NCBI GenBank assembly: GCA_964247055.1
Contig: OZ176051.1
Coordinates: forward strand, 14,136,001-14,200,000
Source of the DNA: Paragordius varius
Lineage: Eukaryota > Nematomorpha
Reading direction: 5' to 3'
DNA length: 64,000 nucleotides
The position numbers and the translations under genes were made by a program. Shown here piece by piece: positions 1-11,706 of the stretch (positions within the stretch are counted from its first letter, which is position 1; the number at the start of each line of letters is the position of its first letter). The notes below the pieces were generated by a model. It was not told the DNA's origin, made no database searches, and saw only the letters and a program-made list of their open reading frames with translations.

Positions 1-229
1 AAGTACGCTTTAATAATATTTTTCAAAAAAATTGAATTTCGAAAAAAAGGCATTAAATATTTTTATATAATTTACCATGAATCTAAGATTTTTATTGCGT
101 CACCTTCATATTTTAGATTTATTGTAAGAGAACACTAGCCTAATTTAAATAAGCGAATTTTTTTGGAGCTTACATCGAAAATATAAAAAGTTAATCATAT
201 TCTTTTGCTTTTTAAGAGTGTTTAATGAT

Positions 230-398
230 ACATTTTTCTCATATTTTATGAAATGAATCATTTAGCCTAAAAATCTATTTAACAAGCATTTTACTATATT
301 CTGATATGGAGAAGTTACTACAAAAATGATATCTTTTCATTACACTCGTGTGGGCCGAAATCGAAAGCACTACAATAATCCTGATACATTTTCATATC

Positions 399-430
<32 letters not shown>
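230..430 (+). repeat. Fragment of dispersed palindrome family Z, right-arm end
   Basis: The stretch ending in an AT microsatellite matches the right arm of the complete palindrome at 28038-29215. Shared blocks include the 'gatatggagaagttactac' region and the 'aaagcactacaataatcctg' region followed by (AT)n. It is non-coding; the short open frame across it is a by-product of the AT repeat. The hAT element at 445 begins just after it. Confidence 0.6.
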
Positions 431-436
<6 letters not shown>

Positions 437-444
437 GCTAAAAT

Positions 445-3282
445 CAGTGGCCGAACTATAAATTGTGCCCCCCTCCCCCCAAAAAAACGTTCACAGTTAT
501 TTTTCACTTGGTGCATGACTTAGATTCGTAAAGAATTATTATATTTAAAAATGATTATATTTACATGACTTGGCATCCTGAGTCTAAAATTTTTGCGTTC
601 CTGGTATTTTTATATATATGGTTAGTACCCACCCGCCCACTTTAACCATCGCCAATTCCTTAATCTTAACGTTAACTTAAAATAACTAAATAACCTATTA
701 AGAGCATGTATTAATCAGAAAATCAGTTAGATTTCGTTTTCTCGATTTTGCATGAGCATATTTTCCAATTATATCTTTTTTATCCATTTGATCCGCCATC
801 TCCGCTTCAATCGCTAGTAACAATAAATTGCTCCACCTTTTTTCAGCCATCGTGCTTCTAATATAATTTTTAATTATTTTAAACTTTAAGGATGAACGTT
901 TCGCTGTAGCAACCGTAACTGGTAAAGTCAGAAAAATAATAATGCTATAACTTCATCACAACTGGCTGAAACTGTTGGGTGCTTATAATTAATAGCTCTG
1001 CAAATTGCCTGGCATTGTTAATTTGAGCGATCTCATCCTTAAGCGAATTAGAAACTGACACTATTTGAATCGGAAAATATTCATTTAAATCGTTGGAGAA
1101 TTAATTATTAAATATTTAGCTGAGTTGATAATTTCTACTTCATTCATTTTAGTTAACTTTGATGGAAGCAGAAATAAAACATTTCCGCTACGCTATAAAA
1201 ACTGTCGAATCTATTTTTTAACTCAAAAATTACAATATCTAAAATATTGAAAACATTCACTCTAAACTTATCATCTAAATTAGAAAATCTATGGTCATCG
1301 GCATGTTCATATATGTTTTTAATAATTTTATTCTTATCATTAAAAACAGGTTTAATGCCCTATTTTATTGCCATTTCAATGGCATCTTTTTATGCGGTTA
1401 TATAGTCACTTCTATATTTTTAGAAGTTTATAAAATTTCCAACTCTGTTATTGCTTTTATAAGGTCCATATTATTCGATTGTAATGTTGTAATATATGTA
1501 AAAAAACATAAAAATATAAATTCAAATTTAAATATTATTTAAAACATAAAAGCTTCTTCTGCTCATTTTTCTTAGTGCTAGTTAATGTTATATTGGTTAA
1601 AACCTTGATAACAAAGTAACCATATTTTATTGATACCTTCTAGCTCAACGAGGGGGATTTAATTTTTAATTTATTTTAGATACCTGAGTAGAACTCCTCA
1701 AAAGGTCCCATCTTTTTTACCGTGTCAGAAAATATATATTGCCTCCAGAGTTGCATAAAAATCGGTTGCTCTAGATTTAATAAATCATTTATAACTAAAT
1801 TTAAATTATGAGCGGCTCAATGTAAACTGCCTGGTCCTTTCTCAAAAGAGATTGTGCTCCATTGTAAGTTCCGCTTATAACACTGGCTTCATCATAACCT
1901 TGGCTTCTACACTTATCTAATGATAAATTATAGTTTAAAGATTTTTTATTAATCTATATAACTCATATGCTGAATAATTATTAATTTCTCTAAATCCCTA
2001 AAATTGTTTAATTTCATTTTTTTTGCGATACCATTTTACTTAATAATTATAACAAATCGATTATTTGACCTAATTGATTTGCAACTGCTGAAAAATATTT
2101 CTTCATATCGATAAAAAGTGTTGAGATTTTCAGATTTTTTTAACCTTAATTTAGTTTTTTAGCTGAGAAAGACATTGATACAAAATATGGAAGGTTGAGA
2201 TAATTTTGTATAGAGATTATGCTTTTATCCAAAATTACTCGTTGTTAAGATTAGCAAAGTTATTTTTAATTATCATATTTTATATTTTCAATGCTTCTTC
2301 ATGTTTTTACCTCTACTTATTTTTTGACCATGGTCATTTAAATAACAGCTGTTTTTAGAAAAATTGTTAGTAGATTTTTTTGAAAGAAAGATAGTAAGAT
2401 TTTATTGTTTTAAATATATTTATAAAAAATTAAATATTAAATATATTAAATAATCGATATTTTATTCTTATTTAAGAATATTTTTATAAATTGTTACATG
2501 CATCCTTAAAACATTAGCATTTAAGCATAATATATATGTCGAATAACAAAACAATCAAGCCTTGTGCAAAATATTATATGTGAACCAATAAAATGAAAAA
2601 ACATCTTATATTTGGATATTAATTCATTGATGAAAGAAAGTACAAAACAAACTAGGTAATATATCGAGTATTAAAAGCTATATATATGAAAATTTAGAAG
2701 GCCACAAAATTATTAAATTTGATTAATATTTGTAAATAATAAATATAAAAAAATGTAGAATAAACTTAAAAAGGACATTATTAGTGAAACGCAAGTATCG
2801 TTCGAACTATTTTCACAATCCAATATTGCATGATATTTACTTATGTAAAAAGTGGTCATGACCTTGGTCATGACCATAGTCGACTGGGTCTGACCAGACT
2901 TTTTTGAAAAAGCAGTCAAATGTACAACCATATTTACAACAACTGTATAGATATTTGTTAAATCTGACCACTCAGATAAAGCGAAAAACATTTAGCAAAT
3001 TTTTTTACAATCCAAATGATCAACTATAGATTTAATAGTGTATGTAACATTAGACACACTGAACGTGTAGGTTGAATTAAAGGTTAAAAACTGAAAGAAT
3101 TCAGTATTTTTCATTCTTAAAATTCATTAACCTAGTTTTTCAATAAGTGCGTTTATATCCAGGAGATAAATATTGATTACCTTGCAATTTTATGATAAAT
3201 TTTTAGATTTTAAAAAAATAATATAAGGCCGTTTCTCCAAATTTTACATGCCAGGGCGTTACCCCCCTTTTGGGAGCCACTG
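445..3282 (-). mobile_element. hAT DNA transposon 1, degenerate
   Basis: Left end CAGTGGCCGAAC (445) and right end GGGAGCCACTG (to 3282) form short inverted termini of hAT type (CAGTGGC). Both are followed inward by C/G-rich runs, as in many hAT ends. The interior on the minus strand encodes a decayed transposase. The flanking octamers (gctaaaat and cactaaac) do not match exactly, so the target duplication is not confirmed. Many stops and frame changes show that it is dead. The outer limits are inferred from the termini. Confidence 0.6.
640..2345 (-). pseudogene. hAT transposase remnant (DUF4371/ZMYM-type)
   Basis: Reading the minus strand from about 2200 to 640 gives, across several frames, blocks typical of this hAT group. 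Near 1900 is RSQGYDEASVISGTYNGAQ, matching the family's GYDGAS-MSG-YNGVQ block, followed by a VYIEP block where the family has a YVHC/AHNLNL block. Near 1250-1150 are NLDDKFRVNVFNILDIV and LKNRFDSFYSVA. At 940-740 there is a C-terminal dimerisation-like (hATC) stretch around 'PTVSASCDEVIALLLFF' and 'RWLKKGG'. The frame is broken many times, so no product is expected. The N-terminal region between 2350 and 3240 is not recognisable. Confidence 0.65.
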
Positions 3283-3359
3283 CACTAAACACATATTATT
3301 TTTGTTTATAATGTACCCTTTGTAATTTTCTTATTATACCTTATAAATTATTACGTATA

Positions 3360-4230
3360 TATTTTAAAAACCAATTTTTTCAGAAAACATGAGTTTATTT
3401 AAATTCAATAACACAGTGTCCATAAATATAACCAGATGGAATATATATTCTGACGGAAAATGTATCAGGATTATCATGGTACTTTTGGTTTTGGTCCTTA
3501 TGATTGTTTTAAGAAAGTTACTTACAATTTTGTGGTAAGTGTTCCAAATAAAATGGCGAAATTTCCGCACATTTATTTAAATAATTTTTGTTGAGGAAAG
3601 CTAGAGGCTTTATTCCTAAAAATACCACTAATATATCACAAACTACCTATAAAAAGCATTTGAGATGGGGGCTTTAAAAGTATCAAGTTTTTGGCTCTTC
3701 TAAAATGGGCAAGTATAATAAACGCAAAAATGCTGGGATTACGCGATAAAAATTTTATATATATGCTTAAATTTAACTTAAAATATTTTTTGAAAAATAT
3801 TATTTTAAATTTTTTTTACAAATTTTGAAGCGTGGAAACGGTTTAAGTTTTAACATATTATAAAAATACTTTTTCTGTATAATTCAATAATGCTGAACAT
3901 TTTTATCACGTCAGAATTTTGATTAAAATATTCGGTCGTCTTCTATTTATGTTAAATTAATATTGTGTTTTTACAATTCACTAAATTTTTAAGCAAACGA
4001 TGACTTAATCTAAATCTTGAGGATAGAAATGTTCAGCCTCAACTTATTATAAAACTGGATTTACATAATTCATTTGATACTCTGCAAAAAATGGTGTTTA
4101 AAAATATTTATATTTTAGATCTCACATCTTATGACTTCAGAGATAAAACTTAGTTAAAGTATTTTAGTTCTTATAAAATGTTATTGATCAAATTATTTGA
4201 CCCTAAAGAATTTTATTTAGTTATCAAATT
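3360..4230 (-). repeat. Family Z palindrome element, left arm and core
   Basis: The segment resembles the left arm and centre of the element at 28038-29215. Shared blocks include 'tgtatcaggattatcatggt', 'ttggttttggtcctta', the 'tggtaagtgttcc' block and 'ctaaaatgggcaag'. The core carries the motif 'agaaatgttcagc'. The right arm is missing or replaced by unrelated AT-rich sequence. Non-coding. Confidence 0.55.
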
Positions 4231-4370
4231 GTGTTTAATAATCTACTAAAACAGGATAAGAGCTCACCACGTGCAAATACCATAGTCATTTGTTCAAGGC
4301 TTTTTTAAATATTAAGGCCGATGCCCCATCCTATAAAATATATATGTCTCTAGCCTTGTTAGCATAAAAT

Positions 4371-5055
4371 ATACCATTTGCACCTCAAGAGTGTCCTTGA
4401 ACACTTCAAGGTGGTCCTTGAACATTTCAAGTTGGTCCTTGAACACTTCAAGTTGGTCCTTAAATTTATAAATTTTGATTTGACCATAATTTTTGCATTT
4501 ATTTTTTAATTTTATTATTTATTAACCTAATTTTCTTTATTTATTATATATTTGTTCATTTTAAAATAAAAAACTTTATTGAAAAACCACTTTTTTGTTT
4601 CAAACTATTTTTTTTAATTGAACAAAATTATTGACTTTTAAATATTTTTAATGAAAAATTTTTAATTAATAACTCAGAAAAATATATTTCATTTCGTGTT
4701 AAAACTTATAAAAATCCCAAAATAATTTAAGAAATTAATAAAGATATACGGTTTCTCAAATATTAAATCTTGATATCGATTTAAAATTTGTGTTAAATAA
4801 TAGAAAATAGCTTGAAACAATAAAATAGATGAATTATTTACGATTTGATTGCTAAAAATTAAAAACAAAACAAAAAAGTAAAGGACCAACTTGAAGTGTT
4901 CAAGGACCAAATTGAAATGTTCAAAGACCAACTTGAACTGTTCAAGGACCAACTTATATTGTTCAAGGACCAACTTGAATTGTTCAAGGACCAACTTGAA
5001 ATGTTCAAGGACCAACTTGAAGTGTTCAAGGACACTCTTGAAGTGCAATTGGTAT
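4371..5055. mobile_element. Foldback element FB-A copy 1, tandem-repeat arms
   Basis: The termini ATACCATTTGCACCTCAAGAG (left, 4371) and CTCTTGAAGTGCAATTGGTAT (right, to 5055) are inverted copies. Each arm is a tandem array of a 21-bp unit, CAAGTTGGTCCTTGAACACTT: about three units at 4387-4458 and about seven at 4879-5035, inverted relative to each other. The core is very AT-rich. This is the organisation of Drosophila foldback-like elements (inverted repeats built of short tandem units). The 21-bp period is a multiple of 3, so both strands show open frames (FKDQLEL-type and CSRTNLK-type repeats); these are artefacts. A second copy lies at 20036-20590. Confidence 0.8.
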
Positions 5056-5102
5056 ATAAATTTGAGATTGCTCATATATGTATATACCATGACTTCTTAT
5101 AG

Positions 5103-5166
5103 GTATTACGGATTTAACTACGAGAACACATCAGCGAATTGTAAAATCCTGTACCACAAAAGGTAA
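5103..5166 (+). other. Candidate terminal exon, M13-like C-terminus (weak)
   Basis: After a plausible acceptor (cttcttatag, AG at 5101-5102) an open stretch reads YYGFNYENTSANCKILYHKR and then stops (TAA 5164-5166). Its tail, EN-x-x-A-N-C-x-x-x-Y, recalls the end of the M13-like gene below (GYENLANCTLIYQ, stop at 30727), where the last cysteine pair of M13 ectodomains sits. No upstream exons of such a paralogue were found in the window, and a donor-like AAAAG/GTAATT overlaps the stop, so it could equally be an internal exon or chance. Confidence 0.25.
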
Positions 5167-5559
5167 TTAGTATTGTAGCGTATTGTCACGGGTGATAACA
5201 AATGGGCAAATTTTGTAAATCAACAGAAAAATATATTTTAAGCACGTTCAAACTTCGGCAAAAAGACCATGCTCTATATCTGATAGGGCCAGAGCCATAG
5301 TCTGCATTATAAACTAGATAGATATAGCTTATTAACCATACTAATTTACAATAATATACCTAACAAGGCATTTGTTTATGCATATAAATACTAATATCAA
5401 ACCAACCTCCGATGTGCGTCTTCAAGCTCTACTCTTCGTTAAGGGTGGGTAGGATATGCTTTGACAGTAGGTGGTCGACGATCTTCCAATGTCACACCCT
5501 TTACTTGTTTAAGATTAATATTCCAATTGATAGATATCCGCTTACAAATAGATCATATA

Positions 5560-6140
5560 TACTTATATATTAAAAAGACTCTAAAGAAAGTCACAAATTT
5601 TTGTACCTCTAAAATGGGCTAGTCTTTTTTAAATAGCTAAACCTCTAATGCGTGATAACAATTTATAGCCAGATTATGACATTAAAAAAATTTTTTTATG
5701 AAAAATCCATACTTTCTTTAAAAAATTAGTTTTCAGTATTTTTTTGAATAGTATATTTTATGGTATATCGATTGGAACGTATATGAATACTTAGAAAAAT
5801 TTTCTTTTATAATTTGATATTGCATACCATTTCTATCAAATTTTGAAATTTGTTTCGCTAATATTGGGTATATAATTTCGAAAAGATTTGATCCAACCTA
5901 AATTTGTAGACGAATAATTCAAAATGATAAGGTGAAAAAAAAAGTTCATCATTGAATAATATAGAAAAGTTTTTATCCTAAAGCGTTTTTATATCGTTCC
6001 AACTCATTAAAATACCATTAGTTATAAAATTTTGCCAAAATTTAAATTTTAGCACACAAGATGGTATTATCATCTACCATATATTAGCTTTTTTTATCTT
6101 ACAATCTCCATTTTTACTTTTATAGCCCATTTCAAAGGGA
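5560..6140. repeat. Family Z-related core fragment
   Basis: Contains 'tctaaaatgggctag' followed by long AT-rich sequence with two poorly conserved inverted halves around 5830, like the core of family Z. No coding signal. The flanking 5170-5560 has a GC-richer patch at 5400-5512 of unknown origin. Confidence 0.35.
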
Positions 6141-6785
6141 TCAGCTGGGAATTCGGACCTAATTTTGATTCATAAAAAATATTTTGTTTTATTAAAATAA
6201 AATTTAATGAAACATTTACTTTTACCTCCCTTTTATTTGTTTTAAGGTGACCTAGTTTAGTACAAAACATGGATATAGTTTTAAATCACTCGTAAGGCCC
6301 AAAACAAAACTCCCATAATGATTTGATATTTTTTACAGAATATTCATATTAAGATATTGGGACCCGATTTGTTCACTATATATAAATTTAACAATAAAAC
6401 CCAAAATTTCATTGGAAGATAATTTATTTTAATTTAAAATTACTACATGTGCATCCAACATGTGTCAGTGTGTGTTGTGATATTAGAATATTTTATGAAA
6501 GTTTTGTATTTATTTCACATATTTTAAGATATTATAGGATTTTTTTAGCTGATCAGGTATTTAACAACATCATATCTGTTTTATCAAATATTCGTTTTTT
6601 GAAGCTAGTCAACTTTTCCCTCTTTCATGCTATATGGTTAAAATTTATACACTATGTCTTTATTAAATATGTTTATAGCCATATGATTACAGCTATATAT
6701 TTTTTCGTAATTATCACAAATTTTTCCAAATTCTAAAAGCCCATATTCATCTATATCTCAAGGTGAGTCTTATAAAACATACTTA
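6141..6785. other. AT-rich stretch with no recognised gene
   Basis: An open frame of 95 codons at 6449-6736 is rich in F, I, Y and H, as expected for chance AT-rich DNA. It has no recognisable motif. Nothing else was seen here. Confidence 0.5.
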
Positions 6786-7346
6786 CACTTGGATACAACA
6801 TATTCATTTCAGTCCTTCGATTCAAATTGGGGTAGTTTAATACCCCAAGTCTGTTTAAAATTAAATACTCCAAAAAATATGTAAAGAATTAAAACCATGC
6901 CAAAAGTTTGCACTTAGATAACATTATTGAACCAAATATAAAAGAAATTTTAATATAATTGATATTATTTATTTTAAGGTGAAACCCAAAAAACTTAGTA
7001 AACCTGACATATGTTCATTAGCTAAACAAAAAATAATACAAAATAAACCACTTTTGTTTCCATCAATGTTAATACGCAATATAAATAAAAAATGAGCCAT
7101 AATTTTCGCTTTAAAATTAAATAAACAGGATATTTTGCAAAAATGTAAAATAAAAACGGCGCCTAAGTAGTTTGATATGGAATATTTTTTAAAACATAAT
7201 TTTATTGAGATATTTCGGATATTTATATAATGTTTATGAAGATAGAATCATAATCTTAAGTTGGGGCCGTTTCTTCAAAAGTTTTTTAAAAAGATCAAAT
7301 TAAATATGGCCTGGGGTATTTAGATACCCCAATTTGAATCGAAGTG
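6786..7346 (+). mobile_element. MITE family Y copy 1
   Basis: About 560 bp bounded by CACTTGGATACAAC and TTGAATCGAAGTG, with an inner pair of matching blocks (ttcgattcaaattggggta at the left, taccccaatttgaatcgaa at the right). Near the left end is a small hairpin, ggggtagtttaatacccc. Copies 2 and 3 (43804-44353 and 55402-55946) are flanked by TTAA. Here the flanks are TTA and TAA, consistent with a decayed TTAA. No open frame, hence non-autonomous. Confidence 0.8.
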
Positions 7347-7799
7347 TAATATATAATATTTACCAAAAGCGTCAAAACTATCGTTTTAATTATCGTATTT
7401 TTGAAAAAAATATATAACAAATTTTCACAATCTGATAATCAAGGTCACCTTGCATATTAGGAGGATAAACTTAAAAAATGATTTAAAGCAGTTAGGGTGT
7501 TAAAGAATTTTTATTATATATTTTGAATGAATCAAAACGGCCAAAACTTTTAAATTAAAGGGTTTTAGCAAAGTACATACTTTACACTGTTTTAATAAAT
7601 TTTGACATTTATCAAGACATCAATCCACCAAAACTACTAATTCAAATTATGCAGAAGATAAATTGGCACATAATCATTTAAATTAAATTATACTTTTTAA
7701 ATTGTTGATAATTATTGTAAAATAATTCAATTTATTAATATAATATATTTATGATCTCAATGATCCGTGATTAATCCTATAAAATATACCATTTTTCAG

Positions 7800-9290
7800 T
7801 TCGAGGTCATGAGATTGGCTTTCCATATGTAATTTTTCCAGAAGGCGTTGTAAGTCGTATTGTGAGTCAGCAACTAGGACGTATCGACCCCGTATTTAAG
7901 GTTATTAATTATTTCTCTGCCTAGTCTTACACCATACTATTCTGACTATCTAACTTGAACCAGATATGTTCGGGTAGATGTTGAATAATAGTGGTGAAAA
8001 GATGCACCCTTAACGGGCGCCCCTATTTTTAGGAAACCAATCAGAGGTACCGTGTGCTGTTTGAATACATGCTTGTATTGCTGTATAAAGATTTAATTAT
8101 TTGAATGGACCAGGTGTGTGTTGGGCCAATTTTTTCCAAGGCTTCCCATAGTGTGTTATGAGTAAGCTGTTCAAAGGCTTATTAATCAATAAAACAGAAA
8201 TAAAATGGTTTGTTGTGTTCAATATATTTTTTCATGATAAATCTTGCAGATATAGTCACTGCAGCATCTTCCCTTCCGAAACCAGCTTGATTTTGTGAGA
8301 TGTTATTCTCTTGGGTTAATAATCTATAATATAATATTTTTAATAATATTTTTGAGGCTTGCGATATAAGCGCTATTGTTTGGTAGTGGCCGCATATTTT
8401 AGGTTTGCCTTTTTTGTGAATCGGTATAAGTAGAGATTTAGACCAATTGTTTTGCCAGATGGCGGATTGAAAAAAATTTGATAAGCGATTGTAAGTGTTT
8501 TTATTGGAATGTAGTTTTTCTACAGGGATGTCGTCATATCCCAAAACTTTATTGCGAAGGGATTAGATTGTATTGCGGACCTTACTTTCTAGGATGAATG
8601 GTTTATCTATAGGGATGTTTCGGGGAGAATGAAAACGTTTGAGTCACTGTGGAGATCTGTGGAATATTGTTTCCATCTGTTAATTATATTATGTTTTTCA
8701 GTAATATCTATACTATTGGAATCAAGTATAGGGCCTTTATAAATATATTTATTTGTTGCAATAGTTTGTTTGACTGAGGTGAAAATGTTTATACCCTTTT
8801 ATTTTTATTTTCAATTCGTTTATATCAATTTTTTTTGGCTAGCAAAATCTTTATTTAATTTGTTATAAAGCTCCTTTTGATTGAGATTGTTTTTTGGGTA
8901 TACGTCTTTTTTTGGCAATATGGGCAGCTGATGAAAGATAAGTCATCTTTTTATTTGGTTTCTCAATTAGACGCTTTTGTATAATAGTGTCAATTTTAAT
9001 TTTTATATTCCAGCAGTCATTGTTCAATTCGTTTATAGATTCCAGTGATGCAAATCTGTTAGTTAGCTCAATTATAAAGGGTTCAGGCATTTTAAATAAT
9101 CATAGTTATTGTTGTTATGTATATTTTTGTTTTTATTGTTAATTTTTAGTGTAATTTTGGCATTTAGGAATTTGTGATCCGAGCCTCAATCAACACCTAA
9201 AAATGATTTGAAATTTGCGAACGAATTCATTTTCTTTTGATTAATAATATAATCGATTAGGCTTCTTCTCTATTTGGGCTAATCCAGATA
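7800..9290 (-). pseudogene. LINE B fragment 1 (end of endonuclease and N-terminal reverse transcriptase)
   Basis: Minus-strand reading gives, from about 9260, the end of an APE-type endonuclease (LIDYIINQKKMNSF, then GSDHKFLNAKITLK). A linker at 9090-8863 follows. Next comes the first part of a reverse transcriptase at 8544-8182: PVEKLHSN, LIPIHKKGKP, GHYQTIALISQASKILLKI, NQAGFG and FYFCFID. The family's core (FADD box, thumb) is missing to the left. The frame is interrupted several times. It is related to LINE B copy 2 at 47095 (ALISHASKVLLKI), not to the RTE copies. The exact clade cannot be fixed by eye. Confidence 0.7.
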
Positions 9291-9837
9291 CAGAGTTTAG
9301 AAAAATTTATATGTATTTTTTAATTTTATAATATTTATAATATTGATAATAATAAAACCTATATTGTATGTTAAATAATGAAAGTTAAATTTAAATATTT
9401 GGACAATGCAAGAGACTTGTTACTTGAGGAATAGGGAGAACAACCGAAGGAGTGGCAGCTCATAAAGACCAAATTTTACCCACCCCAAAATAATATGCCA
9501 AATAAAATATTTTTTTGTCTTAATAGCTGTGCACCTACCGAATATTGCATAGGTAATACGTATGCAAATATTTATAATCTTATCCTTCAAAAAATAAATT
9601 TAAGAAATAAGTTAAGGTTTTTGAAAGTACTTTAAGGGTCTCGATTTTAGAACCATTGAGTTAGCTAATATAACATACAATATATGAATAAATATCTAGT
9701 AACCTATGAGATCATAACAGTATGTTTTGTTTACAACCCCAAACAGATCTCTTAAATCAGTAAAAGTAGAAATTTCACGAGCCCCATTAATAGTTTCTTT
9801 CTTAGCACAGAAAGATTTTCATTAGAGGATAGATGGC

Positions 9838-11530
9838 CTTGTCACGCTTCGCTGTGACGTAGTCTCACCGATAATTAATCATAATAATTTGCAATAAATA
9901 GACGTAATGGGGATAAAAATAATAAAAACATATTTAATAAAAAGAAGGGTTTTTGCATAGGCTCAAATATTGTTTACTCAAAATTGACCATATCTAAACT
10001 GTCCTTTATTTAAGTTAATATTCAACAATCATTGGATTTATATTGAGAATTTCGTTTTACGAAAGTTAAAAGTTTTAGTTTGAAATTGTGTTCACACAGC
10101 TGGGAGGGATATAAAAAGTAAATCATTTGTGGTTCCTTTTTAAAGGAAATAATGATATTATACAAATTCAGAAATGTGTTTCGGAACTCGTATGGTTTCG
10201 TAAGTTTGTTGAAAATTAGCTCCACAACCACGCCATGTAGTATGGCGTCTCTGATTTAAACCGGTAGGCCCATACCCATAGACCTATATGGGAAAAGCGC
10301 CGGGGTAAATTCTTTGCCTTTAGAGGGCGAATATTTGGAATCATCTTTGATACCATCGTCTTATGCATTATTTTAAAAAATACCTTAACATTTAATAATC
10401 GTTATATGATGGCGTATTTTTAGGAAATTAAGGCCCCAAATTAACGGCTAATAAAAAAACGCTGGACCTTTTTTATCTAGTTACGGGTAATATAAGCGTT
10501 TAATGAGCTCATATTCCTTCATATATTTTCTGTAAATTAGCTCCAAATGCAATTTCGATATAGTGGTGCAGTAGGCAGGTATAAAAAAGCGTTGGGCAAA
10601 ATTTTCCCTTTATATGGGGAATATCTGGAATTATCATGGATTCCATATGTTCCTATTAGATTCATAGGTTTTCTGAAATATGGCTCCAAAGGCATGCTGT
10701 ATCGATATGGTGACGCGGTTTTACGCGGGTAGACCCCTCACCAGGGATGAAACAAAAAAACGCTCGATTAAATTTGCCATAACTCGGGTTATACCTGGAA
10801 TCATGATTGATTCCATATGCTCTCATTAGTTTTTGGAGAATTTGCCTCAAAACTAAAAAATCATTCTATGGCGTCGCATTTTTTAGGGCGTGAAGGGCCT
10901 GCTATTTTGAAAAACCGTTTACCTAAAGTTTTACCTTGTTACGGGTAATATTTTAAGCATTTATTGAACTCATGTCATAGGTTTTCTGGAATTTAGCCCC
11001 AAAGGCACTCTATTTCGATATGACGGGGCAGTTTTTAGCGGGTATCACCTTACCCAGTAGCCAATATAAAAAAACGCTAGACTAAAATTTTGTCTAACCG
11101 GGAATACCTGAAATCCTTATTAAATTTTTGCGGTCTCATACTTTGGGCGAAAAATAGATTCAAAAAATTATTTTTGTGGACTTAATTTTTTTGAAAAAAT
11201 GGTGGGGAGCGGGTAAAAAGAGGGCCTAAATTAAAAAAGCGAGCCGACTATGTTCGGCACAATCGAAAATAAGTTAAAAAATCATAATTAAAATTAAATG
11301 GTCCAACATGTTTTCCGGAAAATTGTCTTAAAGACACGATTTTTATGGACTTCTGTTTTCTAAAAAACCCGTTTTTTACACGGGGTGGGCCCGAACTGGG
11401 GACCTAATTCAAAAAAGGGCGAAGCTATTTGGGCATTCATTAATGGTTATTTTTTGACATTTGGATTTAAATGGGTCTACCGGTTTTCCGGAAACAGATC
11501 ACAAAGCCAGCATTTTCCATTTTTATAAAT
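9838..11530. repeat. Modular repeat X1 copy 1
   Basis: About 1.7 kb matching 38790-40022 from 'tcacgcttcg-tgtg' and 'tagtctcaccgataatta' to 'ccagcattttccatttttat'. Inside it, diverged modules repeat: a 'ttttctg-aaattagctccaaa' block, a 'cgatatggtg-cg' block, an 'acgggtaat / aaaaaacgctgga' block and a 'ggaatcat--ttgatacca' block. Starts fall near 10200, 10515, 10665, 10830 and 10985, so the spacing is about 150-315 bp. GC is higher than in its surroundings. Short open frames here (10547-10732, 10662-10850) shift between modules and are not genes. Class unknown. Confidence 0.65.
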
Positions 11531-11706
11531 ATATAGGTATATATTACTTTTCACTAATGCTTTGGCGTACTTTCAAAACAATTTTATTGTAAATAATAGT
11601 CTTAGTTTAGTAAAAATATCATTATCAAATATTCAATAGTTTGTAATTGTGTGAATGCTAAAATTCATTACCTCTAAAAGAGTTTACATATCTTTTTTCT
11701 TAATAA

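Noticed and set aside
4689-5166. Overlapping open frames on both strands with repetitive peptides (FKDQLEL, CSRTNLK, LVLEHFK types)
   Set aside because: They are translations of the 21-bp tandem unit of a foldback element. The period is divisible by 3, so several frames stay open. No start context, splice signal or family match.
10547-10850. Two overlapping open frames on opposite strands
   Set aside because: They lie inside modular repeat X1 and are not conserved in copy 2 (38790-40022).
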